From a virus, in IMG/VR virus record IMGVR_UViG_3300046507_000888, positions 1 through 57,339 of that record: a DNA stretch of 57,339 nt; one strand, written 5' to 3'. The notes beneath the pieces are model-generated. The model saw only the letters and a list, made by a program, of their open reading frames with translations, ran no database searches and was not told where the DNA came from. Position numbers and translations under genes: made by a program. Positions 8,266 to 15,552 of this stretch are shown here, in pieces (position 1 is the first letter of the stretch; every line of letters begins with the position of its first letter).

Positions 8266-9080
8266 GCTGTATCTCCATCGAGAGCTTTCAGGTTTTGGAT
8301 TTTTTCGATCTGCGCCGGGCTCAGCGTGTACTTGCTGCTGATAGTCGCGATCAGGTGTTCTGGGCTGGTGCGGTTGGCGTCAACCAGTGGCTGCCATTTG
8401 GCGATGTTTTCTTTGAGGAGATCATCGGAGTAGGGAGGAAGAGATTCCGGCTCCTGCTCTTGCTGGCGCTGTGGGCTCACATCGCGCGGCGTCTCTTCAA
8501 ATGTTTTGCCTTCCATTTCATCCGCCGTCGGCGCCGATCCAACCTCGGGGAAAGCCTTGCGTAATGCCTGTGCCTCGGCACACTTAGCGAGCTGAGCGAA
8601 GGCGCGGCGCTTCCACATGGAGTTAGGCGCGATGGTGTCCTTGCCGGCTGTTGCGTAATTCTCAAGCCAGCGCTCGTTCGCAGTGAACTCAGCGACCAGC
8701 CCGTTCGACATTTGGCGCTTGACGGTCACCCGGCACCACTCTGGATACGTGACGTCTACGCCCGCTAGTTTTGCGGTGACCGGTGGCCCATATTCAGGGT
8801 CGCTGATGCCTGCGTACTGTCCGGTTCGTGCCGCTTGAATACGATAGAGGCCAATGCCAGGCATGACCGTGTCCTGCATCTTCTTCGCCTTGGCGTTCCA
8901 GATAGGCACGATGTGTACTGGCTTCAACATTGGGTCGAGGTGCGCGGCCTGGCAGTAAGCCAAAACCATCACAACCGAATTCTTTTCTGCGCCGGGATAT
9001 AGGCTGCTGCTGAGTACTTCAACAAGTGCGGCCTCCGACATCACAGGAAGTTGGTCGTCCTGCTTCATTACTGCGCTCAC
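8262..9080 (-). CDS. bet: Bet/RecT-family single-strand annealing protein
   Basis: A 272-residue phage recombination protein of the Bet group. Diagnostic stretches are LAYCQAAHLDPMLKPVHIVP, DTVMPGIGLYRIQAARTGQYAG and SMWKRRAFAQLAKCAEAQALRKAFPE; the C-terminal 80 residues are a variable acidic tail. It coats and anneals complementary single strands produced by the exonuclease, whose gene overlaps by ATGA. Together they form a Red-like pair used in replication, circularisation and mosaic exchange. Confidence 0.93.
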   Translation of the reverse strand: MSAVMKQDDQLPVMSEAALVEVLSSSLYPGAEKNSVVMVLAYCQAAHLDPMLKPVHIVPIWNAKAKKMQDTVMPGIGLYRIQAARTGQYAGISDPEYGPPVTAKLAGVDVTYPEWCRVTVKRQMSNGLVAEFTANERWLENYATAGKDTIAPNSMWKRRAFAQLAKCAEAQALRKAFPEVGSAPTADEMEGKTFEETPRDVSPQRQQEQEPESLPPYSDDLLKENIAKWQPLVDANRTSPEHLIATISSKYTLSPAQIEKIQNLKALDGDTA

Positions 9081-9123
9081 GGGAGATCCTTGCCGCGACG
9101 TGCGCAGCGATTGAGTGCTTTGT

Positions 9124-9240
9124 TTATTGAGTGACCCGATCGGCGAGGGCGCCGAGCAGCATCAGGAAGGTGATGAGGGAGATTGCAGAGAACGACCCGC
9201 GCCAGATAAGCGCTCGTCGCGCCCATTGGCGACTGGTCAC
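9124..9240 (-). CDS. Tiny membrane peptide, 38 residues
   Basis: A 38-codon frame from a GTG at 9240 that overlaps the previous stop as GTGA, ending at TAA 9124. The peptide has a basic start (SRQWARRALIWR) and a single hydrophobic helix (FSAISLITFLMLLGALA). The coupling and membrane-peptide character support a real gene, but it is very short. Confidence 0.4.
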   Translation of the reverse strand: MTSRQWARRALIWRGSFSAISLITFLMLLGALADRVTQ

Positions 9241-9362
9241 CGGAACACTCGATAAGTCATTGAGTGCGGCCCCTGGCAGGTGCTGGAAGAGTCTCGCGTC
9301 ACGTTGTAGCCGGTCATGATGAGCAGCAGTCCACCGGCGAGAACCCAGAACATGATCTTCAT
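9237..9362 (-). CDS. Tiny membrane peptide, 41 residues
   Basis: A 41-codon frame whose ATG at 9362 overlaps the upstream stop as ATGA. It has an N-terminal hydrophobic helix (MFWVLAGGLLLIMTGYNV) and a short polar tail. It belongs to a chain of small overlapping genes between 10016 and 9124. Function unknown. Confidence 0.45.
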   Translation of the reverse strand: MKIMFWVLAGGLLLIMTGYNVTRDSSSTCQGPHSMTYRVFR

Positions 9363-9553
9363 GGCCGAACCCTCACTGCGATACGCCCGCCCTTCATGGT
9401 TGGGGCCAGACGCTGTGGCAGACTCGAAACCAACTCCTCCCGCTTGCGGCCGATTACCTCGTTGAACGGAAGGCCGAAGCCGAGGATGGCGATGCGGCGG
9501 TCAATGTCTTCGAGCTGCTCTTCAGCCAGCGATTTAACAGGTGAAGTCGTCAT
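9359..9553 (-). CDS. Small phage protein, unknown function
   Basis: A 64-residue soluble protein with an acidic helix (AEEQLEDIDRRIAIL) and a basic C-terminus. It is coupled by ATGA to the genes on both sides (9553/9550 and 9362/9359). No family recognised. Confidence 0.5.
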   Translation of the reverse strand: MTTSPVKSLAEEQLEDIDRRIAILGFGLPFNEVIGRKREELVSSLPQRLAPTMKGGRIAVRVRP

Positions 9554-9783
9554 GCTGCAGCTCCTTGCTTGATCGATTCGTTGTAGGCGGCGTAGATCTC
9601 GTCTATGCGCGCCCTATAGAGGCGGTGCTCGTCGTTGTCGATGGCACGGAGCAGGAAGGCGAGGGTGATAGCGGACGTTGCTGCTGCGCTGGCATTGGGC
9701 TTACCGAGGCTGCGGATCATCTGTTCGATCTCACCCTCAATCCAACCAATTGCCGTTTGGTGGTCACGTTCCTCTACGTTCAT
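9550..9783 (-). CDS. Small helical phage protein, unknown function
   Basis: A 77-residue mostly helical protein (GWIEGEIEQMIRSLG, ITLAFLLRAIDNDEHRLYRARIDEIYAAYNE). Both ends overlap neighbours by four bases, showing it is translated as part of the small-gene chain. No function can be assigned. Confidence 0.55.
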   Translation of the reverse strand: MNVEERDHQTAIGWIEGEIEQMIRSLGKPNASAAATSAITLAFLLRAIDNDEHRLYRARIDEIYAAYNESIKQGAAA

Positions 9784-10016
9784 TTGAGCCCCCAGAATTC
9801 ACCGTAAGCGACCACTGCTGCCGCGACTCGCGCGGCCCGCGCTTTGCGGTCGATCAGCTCTCGAGCTGCCGTCAGCGCTTGACGCTGCGTGCGCTTGTGC
9901 TCAGCAGCTTCGTAGTCGTGGAAGTCTTCAACCTTCGGCGCTTTCGGGCGCCCCCAGTCGTCGTAACGCCTGTCCCAGTCCCGGGCCTGCGCACTGTCTG
10001 CATAGCTGGTTGCCAT
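9780..10016 (-). CDS. Small charged phage protein, unknown function
   Basis: A 78-residue protein with a Trp/Asp-rich N-terminus (RDWDRRYDDWGRPKAP) and a basic Ala-rich helix. It is the first member of the four-base-overlap chain running down to 9124. No family recognised. Confidence 0.5.
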   Translation of the reverse strand: MATSYADSAQARDWDRRYDDWGRPKAPKVEDFHDYEAAEHKRTQRQALTAARELIDRKARAARVAAAVVAYGEFWGLK

Positions 10017-10035
10017 GGTCGCCTCCAGATCGGCG

Positions 10036-10260
10036 TTATTCGGTTGGCGGGGCGGAAAGAGGCGCCCAATGGGTTGTCACTGGCGGTCGTACCGGATGGC
10101 CGACACAATCAGCGTGCTGACACCACTCCTCGACGTCGTACCAACAACCTTCGGTAATTGAATCGAGGTAGTAGCCGAAGCCTTCGCCCCAATTGCGCCA
10201 AACCGCGACCAGTTGATCCGGCAATGGCATCTGCTCTTCGCAGTTGATCCAGCCGCTCAT
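10036..10260 (-). CDS. DUF551-like phage protein
   Basis: A 74-residue protein of the DUF551 type: it opens with GWINCEEQMPLPDQLVAVW, continues GYYLDSITEGCWYDVEEW and ends VTTHWAPLSAPP. Proteins of this family are common small early genes in phages and have no established function. The start at 10260 is set by a GGAGG 7 bases upstream; longer in-frame starts are not supported. Confidence 0.75.
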   Translation of the reverse strand: MSGWINCEEQMPLPDQLVAVWRNWGEGFGYYLDSITEGCWYDVEEWCQHADCVGHPVRPPVTTHWAPLSAPPTE

Positions 10261-10448
10261 GGCGACCTCCAGTGTTTGATTGATCCAACAAAACGCGGAT
10301 GCACTCATCCGATCCGCTGGTTGCCGTTGGGCGCGGATGGGAGTGCATTCGGGTGGTGTCGGCAACGGGGTGGGGTTAAAGAAATGATGTGACTAAGCCG
10401 ATAGGCTTGCGTCGGCATTCAAGCCAAACATGAAAGCTGGAGTATGAA

Positions 10449-10793
10449 ATGCCGTTGGAAAGATCGCGTATAGGCGTATTCGCCGCACTTATTGGCTGCA
10501 CCTTTGCGTCGACCGCACAAGCTGCCAGCGATCACGAGCTAGCAGTTGTGTCCGTCGCGTTCCATCAAGAATGTGGAAAGAAACACCCTGATATGGTTTT
10601 GTCTTTGGATCAGTTCATATCGTTACATACGCATATGTCTGACAAGCTAGCGAATCACGTCCGAGAAGTCGCTACAGAGCCGAAGTACAAAAGCGAAGTA
10701 GAGGAGGCGGTCAGAAAAATAAACACTGAGGCCGACCAAGATTTGGTGGAAGCTGTATGTGATAGCTATTACAAAGAAGTGGTCAAGCGGTAA
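10449..10793 (+). CDS. Small secreted protein with signal peptide (accessory)
   Basis: A 114-residue protein with a clear signal peptide: basic start, hydrophobic core (IGVFAALIGCTFAST) and a cleavage site AQA/AS near residue 25. The mature part of about 90 residues is helical, with two Cys (in QECGKK and AVCDSY) that could form a disulfide. It is on the plus strand within the leftward operon. A periplasmic moron product is likely; function unknown. Confidence 0.65.
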   Translation: MPLERSRIGVFAALIGCTFASTAQAASDHELAVVSVAFHQECGKKHPDMVLSLDQFISLHTHMSDKLANHVREVATEPKYKSEVEEAVRKINTEADQDLVEAVCDSYYKEVVKR

Positions 10794-10931
10794 CGGCGCA
10801 TGCTTGTAGCATTGGAGTGTGACCTGCATGACATTGCTCTCACGCAGCCAGACGGTACTCAGGTCACACCCCGATGCGCTCTCATAGAGAGGATCGGGCA
10901 GTTAACGACAGGCTGTCGTGGCGCTGGTTGT

Positions 10932-11717
10932 TCAGTCGTAGAGCCCATAGCTCAGGTCATCTGTGTCGCAGTCGATCAACAGAATGGCGTTGCCGAAGTA
11001 CAGTGACGCCAGCATTCGTTCCCACTTCGAATACACCTGCATATCGATGGCGATCTTCTTGTCATCCAATTTGGCGCTGTAGACCTCGCCAAACGCCATG
11101 GTCGGTTTCCAGCGGTCGCCGGTTTCACGCTCACCCTTGATACTGATATGCAGCGCGTGTTTCAGGCTGTAGTTGCTGCGCGAGGAAGACGAGTAATGGC
11201 TGCTCCGGTAACTGTCTTCCGGTTCTGGATCGAAGTAGATGTGAATCGTCTTGTGGGAGTAGCTACCATCGCCTTCTTCAACTCGAATTTCCGGGCGCTC
11301 CCATCGACCTTCGGCGGCGCTCTCTTTGTGGTGCTCAACGAACTCGTCGAGCAGTTCCTTCAACGAAACCTCGCCGGTCAGCAAGCCCTCCCCGGTGAGC
11401 ACATCAGCAATGGACTTTTCGGCGCGCTCCAAAATAAGCGAACCCATGGCCGCTTGTTCCCAGCGCTGACTTAGGGCGTTGGCGACGAGGGCGTTGTAGC
11501 GCTGAAGCTCGAATATGTCGGTTACGTTGGCCGGCAGTGCAGACTTGACGGCTTCCTTGATTGCTCCGCCGAAGTCGCCGTAGGAGCGAAAGGTGTCGCT
11601 CACTACTTCTTTGAACAGCTTCTCTATGCCCTCGTCGATAAGTTCACGCGGGCGGTCGGACTGGGCGTATGCAGTGACGCGCTCGGCGAGCAGCGATTGG
11701 AGTGTTTGTTCGCTCAT
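10932..11717 (-). CDS. First gene of PL operon, unknown function
   Basis: A 261-residue protein from ATG 11717 (GGAGC upstream). The frame stays open to 11948, but the extra 77 codons read as low-complexity sequence without a good SD, so I exclude them. The N-terminal half is helical (LLAERVTAYAQSDRPRELIDEGIEKLFKEVV); the C-terminal half is beta-rich with a Ser/Tyr-rich linker (SSHYSSSSRSNYS) and an acidic end. It is the first gene read from PL, the position of N or other early-left regulators, but no N-like Arg-rich motif is visible. Confidence 0.6.
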   Translation of the reverse strand: MSEQTLQSLLAERVTAYAQSDRPRELIDEGIEKLFKEVVSDTFRSYGDFGGAIKEAVKSALPANVTDIFELQRYNALVANALSQRWEQAAMGSLILERAEKSIADVLTGEGLLTGEVSLKELLDEFVEHHKESAAEGRWERPEIRVEEGDGSYSHKTIHIYFDPEPEDSYRSSHYSSSSRSNYSLKHALHISIKGERETGDRWKPTMAFGEVYSAKLDDKKIAIDMQVYSKWERMLASLYFGNAILLIDCDTDDLSYGLYD

Positions 11718-12063
11718 TTTGATGCTCCGTGCTTGATCGGTTGTTTTCCCAATGCACCCGTCACCAGGTGCATCAGTGAAACTCTTCCGCTGATCCTTCG
11801 GCGCTACTGGCGCGGTACAGATCGATTCAAATTGTTCTTCCAGCCGCGGGCCTTTCGGCTTGTTCTCCCGCTGGATAACTGTTCTTGGTGCTTTACGCTG
11901 CGCCCCCGGGTCAGTTGCCAACCCTCTGAACCGTTTAGGCCGGTTCATCGCTGCCTTCGAATCTGGGCCGGTGGTGATCCGGCAAAGGTGAAGCTGTGCG
12001 ACTAAAGAGCGGTTCAGGCTGTGAGGCCCTGTCGAGTCCCTGTTGGGTGGCTCGATGGAGTGA
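11718..12063 (-). other. Untranslated leader of the early-left operon
   Basis: About 345 bases between PL and the first left gene without a convincing gene. It contains a perfect 7-bp hairpin with an 8-base loop at 11752-11773 (ATGCACC/GGTGCAT), about 35 bases ahead of the first start codon. This could be an antitermination or translational control element, but no canonical boxA was identified. Confidence 0.4.
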
Positions 12064-12092
12064 ATTTAAGCAAGCTGAAATAATCATGTCAA
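12064..12092 (-). promoter_or_regulatory. PL early-left promoter
   Basis: Reading leftward, -35 TTGACA (complement of 12087-12092), a 17-base spacer and -10 TTAAAT (complement of 12064-12069). The -35 is a perfect consensus. Two of the three operators overlap the promoter, so CI or Cro would block polymerase binding. Confidence 0.8.
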
Positions 12093-12124
12093 GCATGCTG
12101 AATAAATAAATTCAGAATGCTGAA
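12066..12124. promoter_or_regulatory. OL: three CI/Cro operators
   Basis: Three 14-bp near-palindromes of form TTNAGCATGCTGAA lie at 12066-12079 (TTAAGCAAGCTGAA), 12089-12102 (TCAAGCATGCTGAA) and 12111-12124 (TTCAGAATGCTGAA), spaced 23 and 22 bases start to start. The same sequence recurs at PR, identifying these as operators rather than chance repeats. Confidence 0.8.
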
Positions 12125-12137
12125 ATTTGTAGGCGTG

Positions 12138-12161
12138 AAAAAGCCCGCTCAATGGCGGGCT
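12138..12161 (-). terminator. Terminator after the DUF1654-like gene
   Basis: A perfect 7-bp stem (12142-12148 with 12155-12161), six-base loop and, on the minus strand, a run of T. It follows the stop of the SOS gene by a few bases and insulates it from PL. Confidence 0.8.
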
Positions 12162-12165
12162 CATC

Positions 12166-12417
12166 TCACGCTTCGCAATACTGTCGCCATCTGATTCTGA
12201 TGGCGCTACCCTCTAGGGCCTCGACTATCACGCCGGCCGTTTCGCTAATCTCATCAATAAGCTGCTGCCAGCCCTCGGCGGTTTCATGCTCAAGTCTTGA
12301 AACCGTAATGGCCTGTACCTTTTGTACGCTTGGAGATGCGATGAGGGCTTGTAAACGACGGCCCGCCAGTTCGTAAGACGTCCGGTTTTTTGTTGTAGGA
12401 GTAGGGGAAGGGTGCAT
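12166..12417 (-). CDS. DUF1654-like SOS-regulated protein
   Basis: An 83-residue protein resembling the Pseudomonas DUF1654 family: SYELAGRRLQALIASPSVQ, then RLEHETAEGWQQLIDEISETAGV and a C-terminal AIRIRW. Function is not established. The ATG at 12417 follows AAAGGAAAA; a perfect LexA-type box lies 18 bases upstream, so it should be induced by DNA damage. It is a self-contained cassette with its own promoter and terminator between PL and the immunity genes, suggesting it acts at or soon after prophage induction. Confidence 0.75.
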   Translation of the reverse strand: MHPSPTPTTKNRTSYELAGRRLQALIASPSVQKVQAITVSRLEHETAEGWQQLIDEISETAGVIVEALEGSAIRIRWRQYCEA

Positions 12418-12434
12418 GCGGTTTTCCTTTCGGT

Positions 12435-12454
12435 TACTGTATAAAAACACAGTA
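12435..12454. promoter_or_regulatory. LexA (SOS) box
   Basis: TACTGTATAAAAACACAGTA fits the LexA consensus CTGT-N8-ACAG exactly, with an AT-rich centre and flanking TA/TA symmetry. A -10-like TATACA on the minus strand lies inside it, so LexA would block transcription of the gene starting at 12417. Confidence 0.85.
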
Positions 12455-12646
12455 TTTGGCCTTCGAGGATTTCGCAATACACCTTAGGTCTGGTTGGAGA
12501 TATGCGTGGACACGACCACTTCATTTCAGCGGACAAAAAAAGCCAACCAAGTGACGTACTGATGTGCCATCACAGTGGGATACTGTCTACGCCCCGCACG
12601 CGCAGCCAGCGTTGAGACGGATGGCATACCTAAGGATTAGATAGCT

Positions 12647-13105
12647 ATGAGTGATGGCGTAGAGTTTTTTAAAGGCCACGGTGGCAGCATTGAATTAAGC
12701 GCCACTACGGTCACTATCAAGCGGAAGGGGGTGCTCGCTTTCGTAACTCAAGGGTTGAAGGGCGATAAAGAGATTCCAATCTCACTCCTCACCGCGCTTC
12801 AATTCAAGTCGGCCGGAATGTTCACCAACGGATACATTCAGTTTTCATTCCAGGGCGGAAGTGAAGCTAAAGGAGGCGCTTTCCAAGCTGCGTCCGATGA
12901 GAACACGGTGCTGTTCACGAAGGATCAACAGCCAGCGTTTGAAGCGCTGCGCGGTAAGCTTCAGCCACTCATTGGCCAGGTTTCCGCCCCCGTTGTGCAG
13001 AAATCGTATCTAGATGATCTGGAGCGTTTAGCTTCGCTCCGGTCTAGCGGCATCCTCACTGAAGAAGAGTTTCAAGCCAAGAAAAAGCAGATTCTTGGTC
13101 TGTGA
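12647..13105 (+). CDS. DUF4429/PH-like protein with SHOCT domain
   Basis: A 152-residue protein with an N-terminal PH-like domain (residues 1-110: GSIELSATTVTIKRKGVLAF, KEIPISLLTALQFKSAG) and a C-terminal SHOCT motif (YLDDLERLASLRSSGILTEEEFQAKKKQILGL region, about 120-152). SHOCT modules usually sit at protein termini and help oligomerisation. It is plus strand, between the SOS gene and a lipoprotein gene in the immunity region, so expression in the lysogen is plausible. Confidence 0.75.
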   Translation: MSDGVEFFKGHGGSIELSATTVTIKRKGVLAFVTQGLKGDKEIPISLLTALQFKSAGMFTNGYIQFSFQGGSEAKGGAFQAASDENTVLFTKDQQPAFEALRGKLQPLIGQVSAPVVQKSYLDDLERLASLRSSGILTEEEFQAKKKQILGL

Positions 13106-13145
13106 GCTGATAGTGGAAGCTCGGCGCATAGCGCACGCCAATACC

Positions 13146-13172
13146 AAAAGGCCCGCTTATGGCGGGCTTGTT
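13146..13172 (+). terminator. Terminator after the SHOCT gene
   Basis: A 6-bp GC stem (13151-13156 with 13162-13167) with a five-base loop followed by a short, imperfect T-rich run. Confidence 0.55.
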
Positions 13173-13284
13173 GATCCCGCACTCTACCACTCGTGGCACA
13201 CTATTTAGATAGCCAAAAGCCATCATTTCTCTACAATCGTGACTGGTCGAATTCCGGCCAGTTGCGACTTGGAAAGGATGAGTA

Positions 13285-13713
13285 ATGATTCTTCGGAAAG
13301 CGATAGCGGTAGCGTCCGTACTTGTTGCGCTGGGAGGCTGTGCGAGCATCGTCAGCGACAGCAAGCCAGAGGTGGGGGTGTACAGCACACCCACGGCCGC
13401 AAAGTACGAGATTGTGAATAGCCGAGGGATGGTTGTTGCTCACGGCGTTACGCCCGGAAAGGTACTTCTTGAAAGCGGGAGAGGGTACTTCAAGGGAGAA
13501 GACTACAAGGTCACCTTCCGGAAAGAAGGGTATTCAGATAGCACTGTGCCGCTTAAGACCACCGTTAACGGCTGGTACTGGGGCAATATCTTGATAGGCG
13601 GGCTCATAGGTATGCTCATCGTCGATCCGCTCACAGGTGCGATGTACACGCTGCCAGATGATGTAACTGGAAACACTTCACTGCTCGCGTCGCAGGAGGC
13701 TGCGGTAAAGTAG
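13285..13713 (+). CDS. Outer-membrane-type lipoprotein (accessory)
   Basis: A 142-residue lipoprotein with signal sequence and lipobox LGGC (Cys at residue 19), SIVSDSKPEVGVYSTPTAAKYEIVN, then a beta-rich PEGA-like region (GVTPGKVLLESGRGYFKGEDYKVTF) and a hydrophobic Gly-rich segment (NILIGGLIGMLIVDPLTGAMY). Such lipoproteins occur in bacterial genomes as well as prophages. Located in the immunity region, it could alter the cell surface of the lysogen or block superinfection; this is inference. Confidence 0.7.
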   Translation: MILRKAIAVASVLVALGGCASIVSDSKPEVGVYSTPTAAKYEIVNSRGMVVAHGVTPGKVLLESGRGYFKGEDYKVTFRKEGYSDSTVPLKTTVNGWYWGNILIGGLIGMLIVDPLTGAMYTLPDDVTGNTSLLASQEAAVK

Positions 13714-13740
13714 AGGGTAGGCCCCGCCGCCTGCGTCTAA

Positions 13741-14262
13741 CTAGGTTTCATCATCGGCTAGAGACCAGCCTGCAACATATAGCGCATGGTGACGTGCAGC
13801 ATCATCAAGTGGAGCTGTCTGCGCGTCGTACGTCACTTGATCTCTTCTGGTTTTCGGCGAAGGGGGAAGGATGCTGTCTAATCCAAGCCCTATTGAGGGA
13901 GTCGAATTTCTCTTCCGAGCAATCTCTTGTGGTGAGTCAGAGAAAGATATTGTCGGCTTCAGTCTGCCTCGACGGTTAGCTTTGCGACGCTGCTTCCTAG
14001 CCAGGGCAATCGATACAAAGGGGGCTGCTCCTCCAAATATTTTCTTCTGATAATAATCGATATGCGCGATCAGCCTTTCGGCTGCTCGCTCAAACTCCTC
14101 GCCCTCTTTGATTTCTCGCATGACGCTGTAAAGGAGCGCTAGTTGCGCCCATTCTCGGCTATCAATATCCCTAGGCTTTTGAATATCGAGGCGCCGTAGA
14201 AATTTCAATAGATTCGAAGGTAAAGTCATTTTCGCCAGATCTGTCGGCAAAGGTAGAGTCAT
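13741..14262 (-). CDS. Phage protein of the repressor-side region, unknown function
   Basis: A 173-residue protein with an N-terminal helical half (LLKFLRRLDIQKPRDIDSREWAQLALL) and a basic low-complexity middle (RKQRRKANRRGRLK). No family recognised. It is the most distal of the minus-strand genes running left from the repressor. Confidence 0.5.
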   Translation of the reverse strand: MTLPLPTDLAKMTLPSNLLKFLRRLDIQKPRDIDSREWAQLALLYSVMREIKEGEEFERAAERLIAHIDYYQKKIFGGAAPFVSIALARKQRRKANRRGRLKPTISFSDSPQEIARKRNSTPSIGLGLDSILPPSPKTRRDQVTYDAQTAPLDDAARHHALYVAGWSLADDET

Positions 14263-14298
14263 TTTCCGTCTCCTAGGAGATATATCTTCAGGGCGCCA

Positions 14299-14535
14299 TT
14301 AGTCTTCCGGATCCTCATCTTCCCCCGGCTTCCACCTGGCCATCAGATCAGCCATCAACTCAGCAATGGGCTCACTGTTGCCTGCCAGCACCTCTAAATG
14401 CTTGTTGACTCTGTCGTGCGTATTTGAAGAGCCGCGCTGATCGATCCAGATACTGATTTCTTCGATAGCAGACCCAAGGGCCATGACATTCTGGTTCATG
14501 CGGTAGAGCAGGGCGGGGGTGGGATCGTCTGGCAT
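14299..14535 (-). CDS. Small acidic phage protein, unknown function
   Basis: A 78-residue helical acidic protein (YRMNQNVMALGSAIEEISIWID, ending GEDEDPED). A clear SD-like GGAGG lies upstream of the ATG. Function unknown. Confidence 0.55.
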   Translation of the reverse strand: MPDDPTPALLYRMNQNVMALGSAIEEISIWIDQRGSSNTHDRVNKHLEVLAGNSEPIAELMADLMARWKPGEDEDPED

Positions 14536-14577
14536 GACGTTTCCTCCATCAAAAAGGAAAGCGTAACAGCGATGGTA

Positions 14578-14600
14578 AACAAAAAGCCCGGCTCTAGGCT
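14578..14600 (-). terminator. Possible terminator after the 14626 gene
   Basis: On the minus strand a short stem of the form AGCC...GGGCT is followed by five T. The stem is short and imperfect. Confidence 0.35.
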
Positions 14601-14625
14601 TGGCCTTAAGTCACCTCAGCCCGAC

Positions 14626-14952
14626 TCACCAGCGGAACGTTTTTTCCGCGGCACCGGCGAGGAGCGCAAATGCGATTATCAGCGCGAACATTCCAAAGAA
14701 CAGTGCAATTGAAGCGCCCCAAGACCAGTGCCAAGCATAGTGCGCACCCAAGACTCCGATGACGCAGTTCAGGAGGTTTATTCGGAGCATGAACACCAGA
14801 AACGTGGCGATCAGGGAGCTAAAGAACCAATGCCAATCCAGCCAGTATTGAATGCCACCGTAAATCGCTAAAATCTGGGCAATGCCCAAAGCGATATTGA
14901 CGGGGAGAAGAAGAAATCCTATTCCAGTCAAAACGTTTTCTGATGCGCTCAT
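14626..14952 (-). CDS. Small inner-membrane protein
   Basis: A 108-residue protein with about four membrane segments: LTGIGFLLLPVNIALGIAQI, FFSSLIATFLVFMLRINLL, CVIGVLGAHYAWHWSW and ALFFGMFALIIAFALLAGA. The ATG at 14952 has GGAGG 6 bases upstream. It lies in the repressor-side minus-strand set, so it may be expressed in the lysogen; superinfection exclusion is one possibility. Confidence 0.6.
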   Translation of the reverse strand: MSASENVLTGIGFLLLPVNIALGIAQILAIYGGIQYWLDWHWFFSSLIATFLVFMLRINLLNCVIGVLGAHYAWHWSWGASIALFFGMFALIIAFALLAGAAEKTFRW

Positions 14953-15018
14953 TGTAGCCTCCATGTATGCGAGCCATCATTTTAGCATCGCGAACGGCTG
15001 ACGGAGAGGCGGATACGG

Positions 15019-15045
15019 AAAGCCCGACGCTCGGCCGGGCTTTTT
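15019..15045. terminator. Bidirectional hairpin terminator
   Basis: A perfect 8-bp stem AAAGCCCG/CGGGCTTT (15019-15026 with 15036-15043) with a nine-base loop and T-runs on both strands. Confidence 0.7.
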
Positions 15046-15107
15046 ACGCACGTGGCCAAATCCCTTTGGCTGACTGCAATGTGCTTGTAGGTGTGACAAT
15101 CATTTAC

Positions 15108-15132
15108 ATAAAAGCCCGGCGCAGTGCCGGAC
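15108..15132 (-). terminator. Terminator of the repressor transcript
   Basis: On the minus strand a stem CCGGC/GCCGG with a five-base loop is followed by GCTTTTAT, five bases after the stop of the gene co-transcribed with the repressor. Confidence 0.7.
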
Positions 15133-15136
15133 TAAT

Positions 15137-15550
15137 CTACTTGCGCAGCTGAAACGAAATGACGTTATTAGGTATTTCTTCGTTAGGCAGGAAATACGAT
15201 TCCGGCTTCGCTGACATTTCCGCAAGGCGACCGGCGGGTAGCGGGATTAGTCTGGAAATTTCATCTTTGGAAAACTTTACCTTGGCTTCCAAAAAGTCGA
15301 TCATATCGCTTATGAGTTTGCTAGTTTCCTTGGGCGTCTCTTTATCAAGGGGCTCGCTTTTCCGACTTTCGCTAATCCTGATCCGATCCAGAGTCAGGTT
15401 CAATGTATTCAAGGCATCGAGCAGGGCTTTCGCCTCGGTCTCTCGACCATCTCCCCAGAGAAGTTCGGCCATTTTATTCAGGGCTTGGATAGATCTTTCA
15501 ATGTCTACAGCGGTCGCTGTAGTGGTGTCTGTCGGCCGTTTCTTCGGCAT
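15137..15550 (-). CDS. Gene co-transcribed with the repressor, unknown function
   Basis: A 137-residue protein starting 2 bases after the repressor stop, so it is translated from the same message. The N-terminal part is helical (DIERSIQALNKMAELLWGDGRETEAKALLDALNTLNLTLDRI region), the middle charged. Genes in this position in lambdoid phages (rex-like location) often act in the lysogen, for example in exclusion, but no similarity to Rex is visible. Confidence 0.6.
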   Translation of the reverse strand: MPKKRPTDTTTATAVDIERSIQALNKMAELLWGDGRETEAKALLDALNTLNLTLDRIRISESRKSEPLDKETPKETSKLISDMIDFLEAKVKFSKDEISRLIPLPAGRLAEMSAKPESYFLPNEEIPNNVISFQLRK

Positions 15551-15552
15551 AG

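Noticed and set aside
10932-11717. Lambda N-type antiterminator
   Set aside because: The protein is too long and lacks an Arg-rich N-terminal motif; no boxA/boxB pair was found in the leader, only one unrelated hairpin.
11718-11948. 77-codon N-terminal extension of the first PL gene
   Set aside because: Low-complexity translation and no ribosome site at 11948, whereas ATG 11717 has GGAGC and starts a well-formed protein; the stretch is better read as leader.
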